DNA of 64,000 nt from Thereva unica (lineage: Eukaryota; Arthropoda; Insecta; Diptera; Therevidae): the NCBI GenBank assembly GCA_949987705.1, contig OX465281.1, positions 155,882,393-155,946,392 of the forward strand, written 5' to 3'. This document shows positions 1 through 11,184 of the stretch, piece after piece (positions within the stretch are counted from its first letter, which is position 1; each line of letters begins with the position of its first letter). The notes beneath the pieces are model-generated. The model made no database searches. It was not told the origin of the DNA and worked only from the letters and a program-made list of their open reading frames with translations. Both the position numbers and the translations under genes were made by a program.

Positions 1-819
1 AAAACGGCTGGACCGAATTTCATGAAAATCTTTTCAGATCATATTTCGGTTAATACGCTTCGAACGACACCTCAACGAAGTCGATATCAGTTTTGTTCGC
101 GCGATATCGTGCAGGAAAAAATGACCACATCCGTACGCACATACACACACACATACTTCCTCCCAATTTTTTGCTTAAAATGCTCCTGGTACCTTGAAAG
201 ATGAAAATACGTTAAAATTTTCGATTTCGATTTTCGGACCGATTACAATAACTTCCTATACTGGGAAGTTAAAAAAAATTCAAAAAGAATTCAAAGTGAA
301 TTTTTGCGTTTTGACGAAATAGTTTCACTGCTAGCGGGCGTTTTGCGCCTTTTTTCAAATTCTGTTGAAAATTAAAGCGTCCATAGAAAAGCTGTTAAAC
401 TATAATAAGCAAAAATCTTAAAAAGATAGTAATAATAAAACCTTATTGTAACCTCCGCCTACTATCATTACATTCTTCTTGCAAAAAAAAACCATTCAGG
501 CAACCCGTACTCAAAAATGCATTTCACAAAAATATTCTCTATCATCATTAAAGAGAATCATAAAAATATAATGGAAGCTACAAAGTTATCAGCTTATATT
601 CAATAAACACCGCCTGCCACCCCAATAGAATATACAATAGCTAAAGATAAACTTCTCTTATTTTAAGAAGAGTCAAAAACAAAATTAAGAAGCAAAATTT
701 TAAGAGCAAATTTAATATTGCTTGAAGCCAGAACAGAACCCGAAAACGAAACCAAAATAACAAAGAGAATATGCACAAAATTTCTCTATCTTCCACTTCT
801 GAATTCTCTGTGTTCGGTT
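1..819. other. AT-rich non-coding stretch
   Basis: I see no gene here. The stretch is AT-rich and stop-dense in all frames, with a short CA-repeat run near 139-155. It may be part of the DNA transposon whose end lies at 1280, but no second terminus is visible. Confidence 0.5.
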
Positions 820-1280
820 CCGAAGAAGCTGCGTTTAGCTCAGCTTCTGAGGGTACTGTATTAACGCAGACATTTGCGTGAGTGTGGGTTCAATCAGATT
901 GAATGTGTTGGAGTTTTCACGTTGATTTTCTATGGCAAAGAAGCTGGATATATTACAGCTTCCTCATGTTGTGTAAGGTCTCGGCCACGATGAGAGCGGC
1001 GCCAGGAAAATTTGAATAAGCGGAGAGAGGCACTTTAGTATTGTCACTATGCCGCTCGCCGCTCATATCATGTTCGAGGTCTAAATTACAATACAGCAAT
1101 GGGAAGCTGTAATATCTCCTGCTTTAGTGTTTCCATAGGAGGACACATGTTAAAATTTTTGTGATTAATCTTGATATAAATTTAAATTTATTATTATTTA
1201 TATAAATTTATTTTTATAAAGATGCCTATTTGGTCAAGGGAAGCAGTGCTTCCTTTGCTTCCAAAGAGAAACCGCCACTG
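820..1280 (-). mobile_element. hAT-like transposon end
   Basis: Reading the minus strand from 1280 leftwards, the sequence begins CAGTGGCGG, a common hAT terminal form, and it cuts exactly into the Gypsy pol fragment that resumes at 1281. The next 450 bp hold about seven copies of GAAGC or AGCTTC in both orientations (near 828, 841, 941, 957, 1103, 1241, 1256), the usual look of subterminal transposase-binding motifs. No transposase ORF and no second terminus are in the window, so the element class is inferred from one end only. Confidence 0.45.
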
Positions 1281-2110
1281 CCGGCCCAACTGTATTTTTC
1301 TTTTATTCTCTTGATCGTTCTATTTACTCGTTGGTGACCTTCTAGGGCTGAAGAATGGTAAGTACGAATAGTTTCTGAAATCCCTGTCGGATCTGTTAAT
1401 ACTTGTATTTTGGTTGTGAATAGCTTCACATCGATTTTATCGTCTCCAAAGATAAAGGATATCATTTTTTTAACTGTTGCTAGAACCTCTGGGTCTAGGC
1501 AAGGTATTGATATGGCCAGTTTGTCTATGTTATTCTCGGAACAATATTCCTTCAGGAGTTGGAAAATTTGTAATATGTTTTGGTTATCTTCTAGTGTTCG
1601 CATTGGGATAGTACCTTTACTGATGATGTACGTGCATTTGGGAGTTTGGTAGCTATCAAACTTACTCTGGAGTGCCTTGGGAGTGAAGCATGGGGGAATT
1701 TCCTTTAATTTATTCTCATCGGGAGTGTCATAATTGGGAAACAAAAAAAATTTGGTTCTATAGTTAGTTTCCTTAAGAAGAGGGGTCTTATTTTCATAGG
1801 TGAATTCTCTTGGGGTTACTAATACATTCATGTACTGCTCGTATAGCTTATTTGGTACATTATTGTTTTTGATAATTTTTTTCTGACTTCTAGTCACTAC
1901 ATTTATGGTTTTAGTGATTTCTGCGCTTTCGGGTATTATACGGCTAAGCGCATCAGCGTTAGCATTCAGACGGCCAGGTTTGTGCACTATTGTATAGTCG
2001 TATTCTTCCAGACGTATTCTCCATCTCATAAGGCGTGATGAACAATCTTTTAGATTCATCATCCAAACGAGTGGTTTATGGTCTGTAACTATAACGAACT
2101 GTCTACCATA
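1281..2110 (-). pseudogene. Ty3/Gypsy pol fragment (RNase H to integrase zinc finger), 17.6-like
   Basis: This fragment would encode the end of RNase H and the start of integrase of a 17.6/297-type Gypsy element. Reading down from 2110 one finds the RNase H motif TDHKPL, then the stretch ending in NADALSRI that links RNase H to integrase, and near 1345-1290 the first half of the H2C2 zinc finger (HxxxxxGHQR...RIKEKYSW). The frame is open for about 270 codons but is cut at 1280 by a hAT-like end and at 2110 by unrelated sequence, so protease, RT palm and the integrase core are missing. It is on the strand opposite to G1 at 5526 and belongs to the same broad clade. Confidence 0.85.
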
Positions 2111-2548
2111 TATGGATCATTCCATGTCAAACCGAACGCTTAATAATAATTGATGATTCCGATTTTTTTGAAATTTGGCAGGCACATTCTACACATGAAA
2201 TAATGAGAAGGGTGTTTCGCGAAAAAAATTTGGGATTTTTTTTTTTCAGAAGATATAGATGGTTGTAAGTTGTAATAAATTTCAAAAGACGACGCTCAGC
2301 CGACCTTACAAAAAAATGAAACAGGTCGATTTTGAAGATATCGAGTCACTCTATGTAGTGGTAAAAAAAACGTTGAGTTTGTTATTAATAAATTATTATT
2401 AATTTGTTTATCAAGTTTCACCACTTTTCGTCTTCAAGTCACCAACTTAAAATTTTGGAAAAAATATCATCGTGTTCCTCTTTCAATTCTAAGGAAACAG
2501 TGAAAATTTGAAAATGGAACTCAACCGGGGTTACACTTAAAAAATTCT
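2111..2548. other. Unassigned AT-rich sequence
   Basis: No coding frame is supported. The sequence begins abruptly where the Gypsy fragment ends. It is probably old repeat, but I cannot name it. Confidence 0.4.
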
Positions 2549-2660
2549 TTAACACGTTGAATGCCATGGGGGTCACCGATGACCGGCACTGAGTTTGTTC
2601 GTAGTTCCGTGGGGGTCACCGGTGACCGGCGAAGCCAAGGTTACTAGAAACACAAAATTG
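2549..2660 (+). repeat. piggyBac-like terminus with a doubled palindrome
   Basis: A TTAA at 2549-2552 is followed by CACGTTGAATGCC, a form seen at piggyBac-type ends. Just inside are two near-identical blocks around GGGGGTCACCGRTGACCGGC (about 2570 and 2612), each containing a GGTCACC/GGTGACC palindrome. No matching inverted end was found downstream, so this is one end of a truncated copy, or a chance match. Confidence 0.4.
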
Positions 2661-3244
2661 CAGTAAATGTTCGATAATTTTAATTTTTTCAATTTATCGT
2701 GGTTACTGAAATGGTGTAAAAGGAAAACAAAAAACATCAAAAATCAAAATTATTCCCCAAAAATCATCTCAATTGGGGTTTCCAAGTAGGTTTGGAATAA
2801 AAACATTTCGGACCAAAGTTTCTCTTTGGAGAATCATAATCCTTAAGAAAAAATAAGGGCTGAGATTTGAAATTTTAGATTCACTAGAGCGCTGAATAGG
2901 GTGTCATTTGTTACTATAAGATAAAGTAATGCAAAAATGGGCATCCTTGTGCTACTCCTTACATTATGATGAACTCTGCGTTTTGAACTTTTGTATAGAT
3001 CTTTTATCGTATGATTTTATCTTTTATACTTTTCTGACTCATTTTTTAATTTCTATTTAAATTTTATTGTGTCATGGCTATCTCGGTTTTCGGTACATTA
3101 TATTTCAACATTGAATAACTCTAACATTTTTAGTCGTTTTCAAATAATGTATACACGATTCTGAAACGACATTCATTTTCATTTTAAATATGATTCTGTT
3201 CTGGCTATGAGGCTGAAATTGTAGCGCTTTACATTGCAAACAAT
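2661..3244. other. Unassigned AT-rich sequence
   Basis: I find no coding potential, RNA gene or clear repeat here. It may be interior of the piggyBac-like element at 2549. Confidence 0.4.
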
Positions 3245-3660
3245 CGTTCAATTATGAAAATTGTGAGACCTACCGTAAAAAACATGGGAGAAAACGGCGC
3301 CTTTAGACAACACAATTCGTAGTTTGGCGAAGAATTTCTTTGAGTACGGGACTGTTTGACCTGCCAGCGTCCCATTCGATCGCGTCCGCGACGATCCAAT
3401 GAAGTTGTTTAAGCGATAAGAGAGAGTGTTGCCGATAATCCAAATGTGTCGTATCGCCGCAGACGTTAAACATGGGTGGAACAACTCTAAGGAGGATTAT
3501 GACGAAAGATTTTCATCTCTTCCCATACCAAAAAAAAAAGTCATTGATTGACGAAGGTCATTTTACACTCTCTGGTGAAGCCAATAAACAAAACTGTCGT
3601 ATTTGGGTAACAGAGAGATCAGTTTTTTTCAAAGTTCGAAAAATCGTTGGATGCTGACGA
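3245..3660 (+). pseudogene. Tc1/mariner-like transposase remnant
   Basis: On the + strand, in pieces broken by stops and frameshifts, there is an HTH-type specificity region (GTV.DLPAS-like, about 3340-3375), then GGTTLRRIMTKDFHLFPY (about 3475-3525) and then GHFTLSGEANKQNCRIWV (about 3555-3607). These blocks resemble, in order, the second DNA-binding helix set and the first catalytic strand of IS630/Tc1/mariner-type transposases, whose proteins carry a DEAHF.L.G.VNKQNCR motif. The rest of the DDE/D domain is absent and no terminal repeats were found. Confidence 0.6.
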
Positions 3661-3719
3661 ACTCAAATGCGCCGAAGTAGCTGCTATAACGATACTCTCT
3701 TGAAATTAATGGTAGAGAA

Positions 3720-4890
3720 TTTCCTAAATAAAACCCTGTCCATTAGATGAGCGCTGAGCTCAAGAACCGGGGGTAGCATATCAGTTTGGGGTAAAGAAGA
3801 ATTGGAAGCAAACAGAGATGCTAATAAATCGGCCTTGGATTTGCTGTCTGTTATCACCTTCTCATTGTGGATAAGTGAAGGAGTTGTGGATGAAGTGAAA
3901 TTCTTCTTAATGGAGCTTACCAAGGACCAGAAGTTCTTGCTACCAGAGGTTGCATTAAGAAGTTTACTTCTCAACTTGCTGTCAAATGAATTTTTGACAT
4001 TCCTGATGGTGACTTTACAGGAATTTCTTAGTTTTATATACTCTGCACGGAGCGATTCACTCGGGGAGCTCTTGTAAGCTCGAAAGGCGGCTTCTTTATT
4101 TCTGATTGCATTCATACACTCCTGATTAAACCATCTGTTGGGCCTAGCCTTCACAGATTTAGTAGTAGATCCAAAGATAATTAAAATCTGAAGTCGCGCT
4201 GGAAAATATTTTATAATAAGCCACGTCATCCCTAACATAAATGGCAATACCCCTATGGGGGGAGAGGTTGTGCACTAAAGTGTACCCCGATATCTGGTAA
4301 TGACTTAAGTCATTATCCGGTGATATTTGGGTTTCACTAAGTGCGAAAATTGGGGGTTTAAAAGTCAGTAGGTGGCACTCAACAAAAGAGAAATTCGCAT
4401 GAAGTCCACGAATGTTACATAAGTCAATGACAAAGCGTGACTCGTAACGGGACTTCGTTTGCGCGGGCTCAATCGCCACATTCTTGGAGATTTTTCCCGG
4501 AATTACACTTGTCGCAACCATCAGGGTCAATGAAATTTGTCTGCGTCAAAGTGTTATGCCTTTTGACACGTGGCAAACTTCATCGACCGACAGATTTTGG
4601 GCGCGACACTTGCAGGGCCGAGAATGGAGTGAGGGTAGGAAGCAAAGGGAACTTACTTGTGCTGTTCGTCGGTCGCTGGTCTGTGGAAGGGTGATGAAGC
4701 CTTCGATTTAGCCTGCAGCACGATTTTTTTCACTGTTTTTTTTATTGTACACAATAATTTTATCCCGTTTTTATTTTATTTTTGTTATTATTTTTTGTTT
4801 GTTTCTTTCTCGGGGGTTTTTTTTTTTGTGGCGTGTTTCACGGACCGGATCAGCACACCTCCGCACTCCTTGCTATCCACGGCCAAACTC
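3720..4890 (-). pseudogene. Jockey/CR1-type LINE fragment A (EN, internally deleted)
   Basis: This minus-strand copy is related to the intact LINE at 6823. Its leader runs from about 4890 to 4522, and an ATG at 4521 opens the endonuclease with the same order of motifs (CNIRGLHANF, ALSETQ). Near 4180 the frame jumps, by a deletion of over 100 codons, to the region after the endonuclease (KPRPNRWFN, then SGSKNFWSLV). Homology stops near 3725, before the RT domain. It is a dead, truncated relic that abuts fragment B. Confidence 0.75.
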
Positions 4891-4892
4891 CC

Positions 4893-5528
4893 AAACTTAC
4901 CAAGGACCAGAAGTTTTTGCTACCGGAGGTTGCATTTAGGAGTTTACTTCTCAATTTGTTGTCAAATAAGGTTTTGACTTTTTTGATGGCGGTTTTACAA
5001 GAATTTCTTTGTTGTATGTATTCTAAACGGAGCGATTCACTCGGGAAGCTCTTGTACGCTCGGAAGGCGGCTTCTTTAGTTTTGATTGCATTCATACGCT
5101 CTCGATTAAACCATCAGTTGGGCCTAGGCTTCACAGATTTGGTAGAATGGGGAATGAACAAATGCATTCCTGCCTGTATGATCCGGGTGATACGGATAGC
5201 GGCAGAGTTGGCGTTTCTATTCCGGAAACACAGGTTCCAGTCTGTAGACTGGAAGAAATTAATAAGCCCCAGCCAATTGGCCTTCCCATAATGCCATACA
5301 GTTCTTCGAACTGGTTTGGGAGGGGTGGGAAATTCGAATGGGAAGTTAGCACTGATTAGGCAGTGGTCTGAATTGCCGAGGGGTGAATCAACTTCGACGG
5401 AGTAACGCGCTGGATGAGAAGTTAGAAAAAGATCAAGGAGATATCTTCCTTGATCAGCAACATCAGGGACTCTTGTGGGATGATCCACAATTTGATGCAA
5501 GTTATTGATGTCTGCAAAGAGCTCGACG
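4893..5528 (-). pseudogene. Jockey/CR1-type LINE fragment B (EN part)
   Basis: A second minus-strand piece of the same LINE family covers the C-terminal half of the endonuclease (LHQIV, LLDLFLT, then SPLGNSDH) and the linker to RT, with a frameshift near 5114. It begins at 5528 where the G1 Gypsy pol starts and ends at 4893, just after SGSKNFWSLV, where the leader of fragment A begins. The same SGSKNFWSLV segment occurs in fragment A, so A and B are either two insertions or a rearranged pair. Confidence 0.75.
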
Positions 5529-6822
5529 GTTAAAGAAATGTTGGTACAAGGAATAGTAAAGCCCAGTAACTCCGCCTACAACTTCCCAATCTGGGTGGTG
5601 CCAAAGAAACTGGATAATTCGGGAAAACAAAAATGGAGGATCGTCGTTGATTATAGGCGACTGAACGAGGTCACCATCGACGACAAATTTCCGATTCCCA
5701 ACATTGAATCCATTTTTGATAAACTGGGTAGGGCACAATATTTCACTACCGTGGATCTCGCCAAAGGTTTCCACCAGATTTTGGTCGATGAGAAAGACAG
5801 GGCTAAGACAGCATTCTCTACCCCACAAGGACATTATGAATATGTCCGAATGGCATTTGGGCTCAAAAACGCCCCGGCAACGTTCCAACGAATGATAAAT
5901 TACGTCCTCCGAGATTTTATCAATAAAATTTGCGTAGTGTATCTTGATGATATTCTCATATTTAGTACCTCCATTCAGGAACATATCGATTCAATATATA
6001 AAATATTTGAAAGATTGAGGAGGTACAATTTGAAGATCCAGGTGGATAAATGCAAATTCTTTGCTAGAGACCGAATACTTAGGTCACATATTAACCAATG
6101 AGGGAATTAGACCTAACGAACAAAAAATAGCAGCAATTAGAAATCTGCAGTTGCCAAGGACTAGAAAAGCAATTTAAAGCTTTCTAGGTATTACTGGCTA
6201 TTATAGAAAATTTATTAAGGATTTTGCAAAAGTCGCACAACCTATGACATTTTATCTAAAGAAAGATAAACGGATCAAAGAAAAAGATCCACGGTATGTT
6301 GAAGCCTTTGAGAAGCTTAAACGGCTAATTACTGAATACCCTGTGTTGAGATATCCAGATTTTAGGAAGAGATTTACTCTTACTACGGATGCCAGTCAAT
6401 TTGCGATTGGTGCTGTTCTGTCTCAAGAGGGTCACCCAATATGTTTCGTGAGTCGCACTTTGAACGAACACGAAACAGTATTCGACTATAGAAAAAGAAC
6501 TTTTGGCCATAATCTAGGCCACTAAATATTTCCGACCATATCTCTTCGGTCAGAAATTCACAAAAAGAACAGACCACCAACCACTGGTATGGTTAAATTC
6601 TCTAAAAGAGCCGAATGCAAACGATCATATACCCATAGGTATTGTAAATAAATATTACAGCCAAATTCACTTAGTCGAGAAGAAGGATAAAGAGATAATT
6701 ATTCCGTATAGAAAATATAAACAGATAGTTATAGCTGAAGAAGATTTGCACAAAGAAGATTACCTAAATGATTTATTAAGGAGAGAGATAAAGAAAGGTG
6801 TGACAGGGATTTATTCCAACAT
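5526..6822 (+). pseudogene. G1 pol: reverse transcriptase and RNase H remnant
   Basis: RT is open from 5526 to 6101 and contains [24 protein letters not shown], the [13 protein letters not shown] block and the catalytic VYLDDIL near 5937-5957, all typical of 17.6/297-type Gypsy RT. Frameshifts and a TAA break the thumb between about 6087 and 6243, although the [13 protein letters not shown] block can still be seen. RNase H follows at 6244-6525 with the [16 protein letters not shown] strand, and TDHQPL comes after another frameshift near 6560. The segment ends at 6822, at the insertion site of a LINE, and its sequence resumes at 10360. Confidence 0.88.
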
Positions 6823-9800
6823 CGAGTCTGGACTGGGCCGGCGTGTAGTGCGGACGTTCCCGTCTGTCCTCTAAATTCGCACCCAATAGCCTAAACACCA
6901 TTTAAAGCCAGTTCTCCTCCATCAAATAAAAAAAAAGAGTTATCCACAAGTTTAACGGAAACTAACAATTAGTGCAGTGCAATAGAACCAAACCAAATAA
7001 TTATTGAATAAAAAGATCAAATTAAGTGAAGTGTGCGAAGTGCAGTGCTATAAAAAAGTCAAAGTGGTCAATAACCAGCCAAGGGAATCATTACCAACAC
7101 CGGACCAACAACAAAAACTGACGGACGACAGTAAGTTTTTCCCGTTCTCCAACTCTCCCCGCACCCAGAGCTAGACATCGCCGGCGTTGCAGCACTTGTC
7201 GGCCAGCTGATGGGAACCGTCTTGTTTTAGCAGGCATAACACTGCAACAAGATTGTTCCCCTTAGCCCCGATGGTTGCTTCGCCGGTGGAGTCAGCTTCA
7301 AATGAGGTCATGGACCTTGCGCAGGAGATGCCCCAAAACAAAAACAGAGATTTCTCTATTGTTTTTTGCAATAATAGGGGTCTCCTTGCGAACTTCTCCT
7401 ATGTGATGTGCCACCTACACATCCACGCCCCGGCCATTCTCGCACTAAGTGAAACTCAAGTCACCGATACTGATTTCGATCGATTTCAGGTGACTGGGTA
7501 TTGCTTAGTGCATAATTTCTCCAACCATAGGGGTGTCGCCATGTATGTTAGGAATGACGTGGCTCTCCAGAAGGTGTACAATAGTACATCTTCTGAATTC
7601 AATTACATATGGGCTAAAATAATTCTTCGTAGCCACGTCATATTCTTCTGTTTTCTCTACAGAAGTCCTAACATAAGTAATGATGCCTCGACGTTAGCCT
7701 TCGATGCTATATCCGAACGAATTTCCGGATTTTTACTTTCCCATCCGGAGTGTGAAATCATTGTTGCGGGTGATTTTAACGTTCATAATACCAATTGGCT
7801 AAATTACTCAAATGGCACCAGTGTTTCTGGCAAAGACGCCGAGATCTTTGCAGATTTAAACAATTTGCACCAAATCGTGAATTGTCCGACACGAGTTCCG
7901 GATGTTGAAGGTCACGGAGCTCACCTGCTTGACCTATTCCTTACCACACATCCATCTCGATACTCCGTCGAGGTTAGCTCACCCCTTGGCAACTCGGACC
8001 ACAAACTAGTCAGGGCTAATTTCCCATATCCATCCTCCACCCCAACCAACACAGTCCCCAAAAGAACTGTCTGGCACTATGGGAAAGCCAACTGGTTGGG
8101 ACTTATTCGCTTTTTCCAAGCCACCGACTGGAATTTGTGTTTCCGAGGTGCCAGTGCGAACTATGCTGCGCTCTGTATTACCAAAATAATACGGGCAGGA
8201 ATGTGTTTGTTCATTCCTCATTCCACCAAATCTATAAAGCCTAGGCCAAATAGATGGTTCAATGGTGAGTGTATGAACGCAATTAATGCTAAGGAAGCCG
8301 CCTATAGAGCGTACAAACGTTCCCCAAGCGAGTCACTTCGGCGTGAGTATATGAAATCAAGGAACTCCTGCAACTCCATCATCAGGAAGGTCAAAGCGTC
8401 ATTCGATGACAAGTTGAGAAACAAGATCCTCAACACACGCGTAGGCAGCAAAAACTTCTGGTCCTTGGTAACTTCCATCAAGAAGAATTTTACGTCTTCC
8501 ACAACCCCTCCATTTATTTATGGAGGAAAGGTGACAGCAGAAAGCAAATCCAAGGCCGACTTATTGGCATCTCTGTTCGCCTCTAATTCTTCCTTACCTG
8601 AAACTGATACGCTTCCCCCGGTTCTCGAACGCAACGCCCATTCAATGGACGGCATTTTCTTCAGGACTCGCGAGGTGTATAAGTGTCTCAAAGTGCTCGA
8701 CGTCAATATATCCACTGGCCCCGACAATATCCCCCCTATGGTACTCAATAAATGTGCCTCACCCCTGGCTAAACCTCTGCGCAAACTTTTCGCCCTGTCC
8801 TACTTCTCCGGAGTTTATCCAAACTCTTGGAAACTAGCTCATGTTCAGCCCATTCCCAAAAAAGGTGAAGCCAGCGACCCTTTAAACTACCGCCCAATAG
8901 CAATTACTCCTGTTCTCTCCAAAATCATGGAGACAATAATCAACAAAAGGCTGATGAAATATCTGGAATCCAACCAAATTCTACACGACAGGCAGTACGG
9001 CTTTAGACCGAAAAGATCTACTGGCGACCTTCTTGTGTGTCTGACTGAGGCCCTCAACCAAAACATCCATCGCTTCGGTGAGTCTGGTCTTGTTGCTCTA
9101 GATATTTCCAAGGCTTTCGACAGAGTATGGCATCTCGCTCTGCTGTCTAAACTCCAAGCTATTGGTATCGACTCAGTTCTAAAGAACTGGATTGAGAGCT
9201 TTCTTTCTGGCCGTTCAATCAAGGTAGTATTGGATGGCGTCGAATCCAAACCTCATTCCATCTCGGCCGGCGTCCCCCAAGGCTCTATTCTCTCACCTAC
9301 CCTCTTTCTCATATTTATTAATGATCTGCTCTCAATCCCCTCCAACCCACTTCACAGTTTCGCCGATGACGGTACTCTGCGTTACTCCCACACCTTTGAT
9401 AATACAAGACAAGCACGTGCCAGACCTTGTCCCGTCGACCGTGAACTCATGTCCAATTCTATTAACGAGGACATTGAACTCATTCTTGCTTGGGGCCGCA
9501 AGAATCGTGTCGAATTCAACGCATCCAAAACAAAGTACTGTCTTATCTCTACAAAAACCTGCACCACCCGTCCCTCTATCTCAGTGGACAAAAAGAATGT
9601 AATGGCTGACCCATCTCTTAACATCCTAGGCGTAACCTTATCATCAGATCTGCGATGGAACAATCACATATTCCAAATCGCCAAACAAGCTTTCCAATGC
9701 CTGGGATTCCTCAAGAGATGCAAGTTCCTCCTCCAGTCATCTGCTCTGGCTACAATTTACAAGTCCTACATTCGGCCCCGCCTTGAATACAACTCGTATA

Positions 9801-10359
9801 TTTGGGCGGGAGCCCCAAAAACCACCTTGGCTTGGCTCGACAAGGTGCAAAATCGCGCCATCAAACTCATTGGCGATAGCACCCTTTGCTCCTCCATCGA
9901 CTCTTTAAGCCACCGTAGGAATGTTGCAGCACTTAGCAAATTTTACCGCTATTACCATAGTGAGTGTTCCACCGAAATTAGAAACCTCCTGCCTACACGG
10001 CAATTTTTTCCCCGCAACACAAGACTAGCCAACTCGGCTCACCCCTTCACCCTTCAGCCCTCCCCTTCGCGCACATTACATTTTAGTAGTTCGTTTATAA
10101 ATAGAACAACTCGGTTGTGGAATTCTCTTCCGCAGTCGGTGTTTCCGAGCTCATATAACATCTCAGAGTTCAAACGCAAGGTTCATAGACATCTACTCAC
10201 GCACCCTCCAGACCCCTAACCTATCCCTTCTCCTCTATCCTTCAAAGCAAGCTTACTACTAGAGACTGGCCATGACTCGAACGACATGACAAACTTGTAG
10301 TACAAAGGGTAATTCCTAAGCTTGACTTTACCACATAAAAAAAAAAAAAAAATAAAAAA
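6823..10359 (+). mobile_element. Jockey/CR1-type LINE, apparently full-length
   Basis: The element starts after AACAT at 6818-6822, has a leader of about 450 bp, one long EN-RT ORF, a short 3' UTR and an A-rich tail near 10335-10359, and is followed by AACAT at 10360-10364. That repeat is a short TSD, possibly longer because it merges with the tail. Removing the element rejoins the G1 pol sequence between RNase H and integrase. No gag-like ORF1 is present. It is the only copy in the window of this family with an unbroken ORF. Confidence 0.82.
7271..10219 (+). CDS. LINE EN-RT protein (intact ORF)
   Basis: This ORF encodes the apurinic-like endonuclease and reverse transcriptase that nick the target and copy the LINE RNA by target-primed reverse transcription. 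I take the first true ATG at 7271 (982 aa); the frame is open slightly further upstream from a TTG at 7253. The endonuclease fills roughly residues 30-240 (CNNRGLLANF, LALSETQV, AGDFNVHNTNW, GNSDHKL). RT follows, with VALDISKAFDRVWH, AGVPQGSILSPTLF and the catalytic FADD at 9359-9370, residue about 697. The tail after RT (TTRLWNSLP) is usual in Jockey/CR1 relatives. No stop or frameshift is visible. Clade assignment within Jockey/CR1 is uncertain. Confidence 0.88.
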   Translation: MVASPVESASNEVMDLAQEMPQNKNRDFSIVFCNNRGLLANFSYVMCHLHIHAPAILALSETQVTDTDFDRFQVTGYCLVHNFSNHRGVAMYVRNDVALQKVYNSTSSEFNYIWAKIILRSHVIFFCFLYRSPNISNDASTLAFDAISERISGFLLSHPECEIIVAGDFNVHNTNWLNYSNGTSVSGKDAEIFADLNNLHQIVNCPTRVPDVEGHGAHLLDLFLTTHPSRYSVEVSSPLGNSDHKLVRANFPYPSSTPTNTVPKRTVWHYGKANWLGLIRFFQATDWNLCFRGASANYAALCITKIIRAGMCLFIPHSTKSIKPRPNRWFNGECMNAINAKEAAYRAYKRSPSESLRREYMKSRNSCNSIIRKVKASFDDKLRNKILNTRVGSKNFWSLVTSIKKNFTSSTTPPFIYGGKVTAESKSKADLLASLFASNSSLPETDTLPPVLERNAHSMDGIFFRTREVYKCLKVLDVNISTGPDNIPPMVLNKCASPLAKPLRKLFALSYFSGVYPNSWKLAHVQPIPKKGEASDPLNYRPIAITPVLSKIMETIINKRLMKYLESNQILHDRQYGFRPKRSTGDLLVCLTEALNQNIHRFGESGLVALDISKAFDRVWHLALLSKLQAIGIDSVLKNWIESFLSGRSIKVVLDGVESKPHSISAGVPQGSILSPTLFLIFINDLLSIPSNPLHSFADDGTLRYSHTFDNTRQARARPCPVDRELMSNSINEDIELILAWGRKNRVEFNASKTKYCLISTKTCTTRPSISVDKKNVMADPSLNILGVTLSSDLRWNNHIFQIAKQAFQCLGFLKRCKFLLQSSALATIYKSYIRPRLEYNSYIWAGAPKTTLAWLDKVQNRAIKLIGDSTLCSSIDSLSHRRNVAALSKFYRYYHSECSTEIRNLLPTRQFFPRNTRLANSAHPFTLQPSPSRTLHFSSSFINRTTRLWNSLPQSVFPSSYNISEFKRKVHRHLLTHPPDP

Positions 10360-11184
10360 AACATAGGAGACGTCAAATATAATGTGCTACAGAAAATTTT
10401 GATCGAACTATTTAGCAATAGTAAAAGTTTCAGATTCGTTAAATGCACTCTAAAGGCTAAAGATGTGGAAAGGGAAGAGGAAATGGTAAACATAATAGAA
10501 AAGGCCCATAAGAATACGAACCACAGAGGAATAAATGAGAACTACGAGGAATTAAAAAATGATTATTTCTATCCAGAGCTCAAACGCTTAATTCATAAAT
10601 TTAGCAATAATTGTACAACATGTAATTTAGCAAAATACGACAGACACCCCATAAAATACAAATTTAATATTTCAGAAACGCCTGATAATCCCAATGAAAT
10701 AGTTCATGGCGATCTATTTTATTGCCACGGAGAAGTATTTCTCACGACTCTAGACAAATTTACCAAACACTTGATGGCAGTAAAACTTAATGATAGAAAC
10801 AGTATTACGATAGTAGAGAAATTAAAATTTAGATTTTCACTGCTCGGAAAGCCGAAAAAGTTAGTATTAGACAACGAATTTGATAATCTCAATGTACGAG
10901 AGTTTGGGCGAAAAGAAGATATCGAAATTCATTTTACATCTCCTCGGTCCCACACCGGGAATTCTGATATAGAAAGAGCTCATGGAACCCTGAATAAGTA
11001 TTTAAGGATATTTCAAGCTGAAAAAATCAAATTAACCCCTGAAGAAAAGGTTCTGAAAGCAGTGGAGAAATACTACTATAATACTATTCACTCCACAACC
11101 CAAACAAAACCCATAGATTTCTTACTTAATAAGGTGACAGATATAGAAAAAAAATTAGAAATAGGATTCATGATAAAAAAGTAG
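10360..11184 (+). pseudogene. G1 pol: integrase
   Basis: This is the integrase end of G1 pol, resuming right after the LINE. It carries the H2C2 zinc-binding module (about 10503-10625, ending CTTCNLAK), then the three catalytic stretches VHGDLFY, LVLDNEFDN and a terminal GNSDIERAHGTLN with the glutamate. The core is open for 267 codons, which is good preservation for this element. The frame ends at 11184 with a stop followed by a frameshifted continuation into env. Function would be joining of viral-like cDNA ends to target DNA, but with RT broken the element is dead. Confidence 0.88.
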
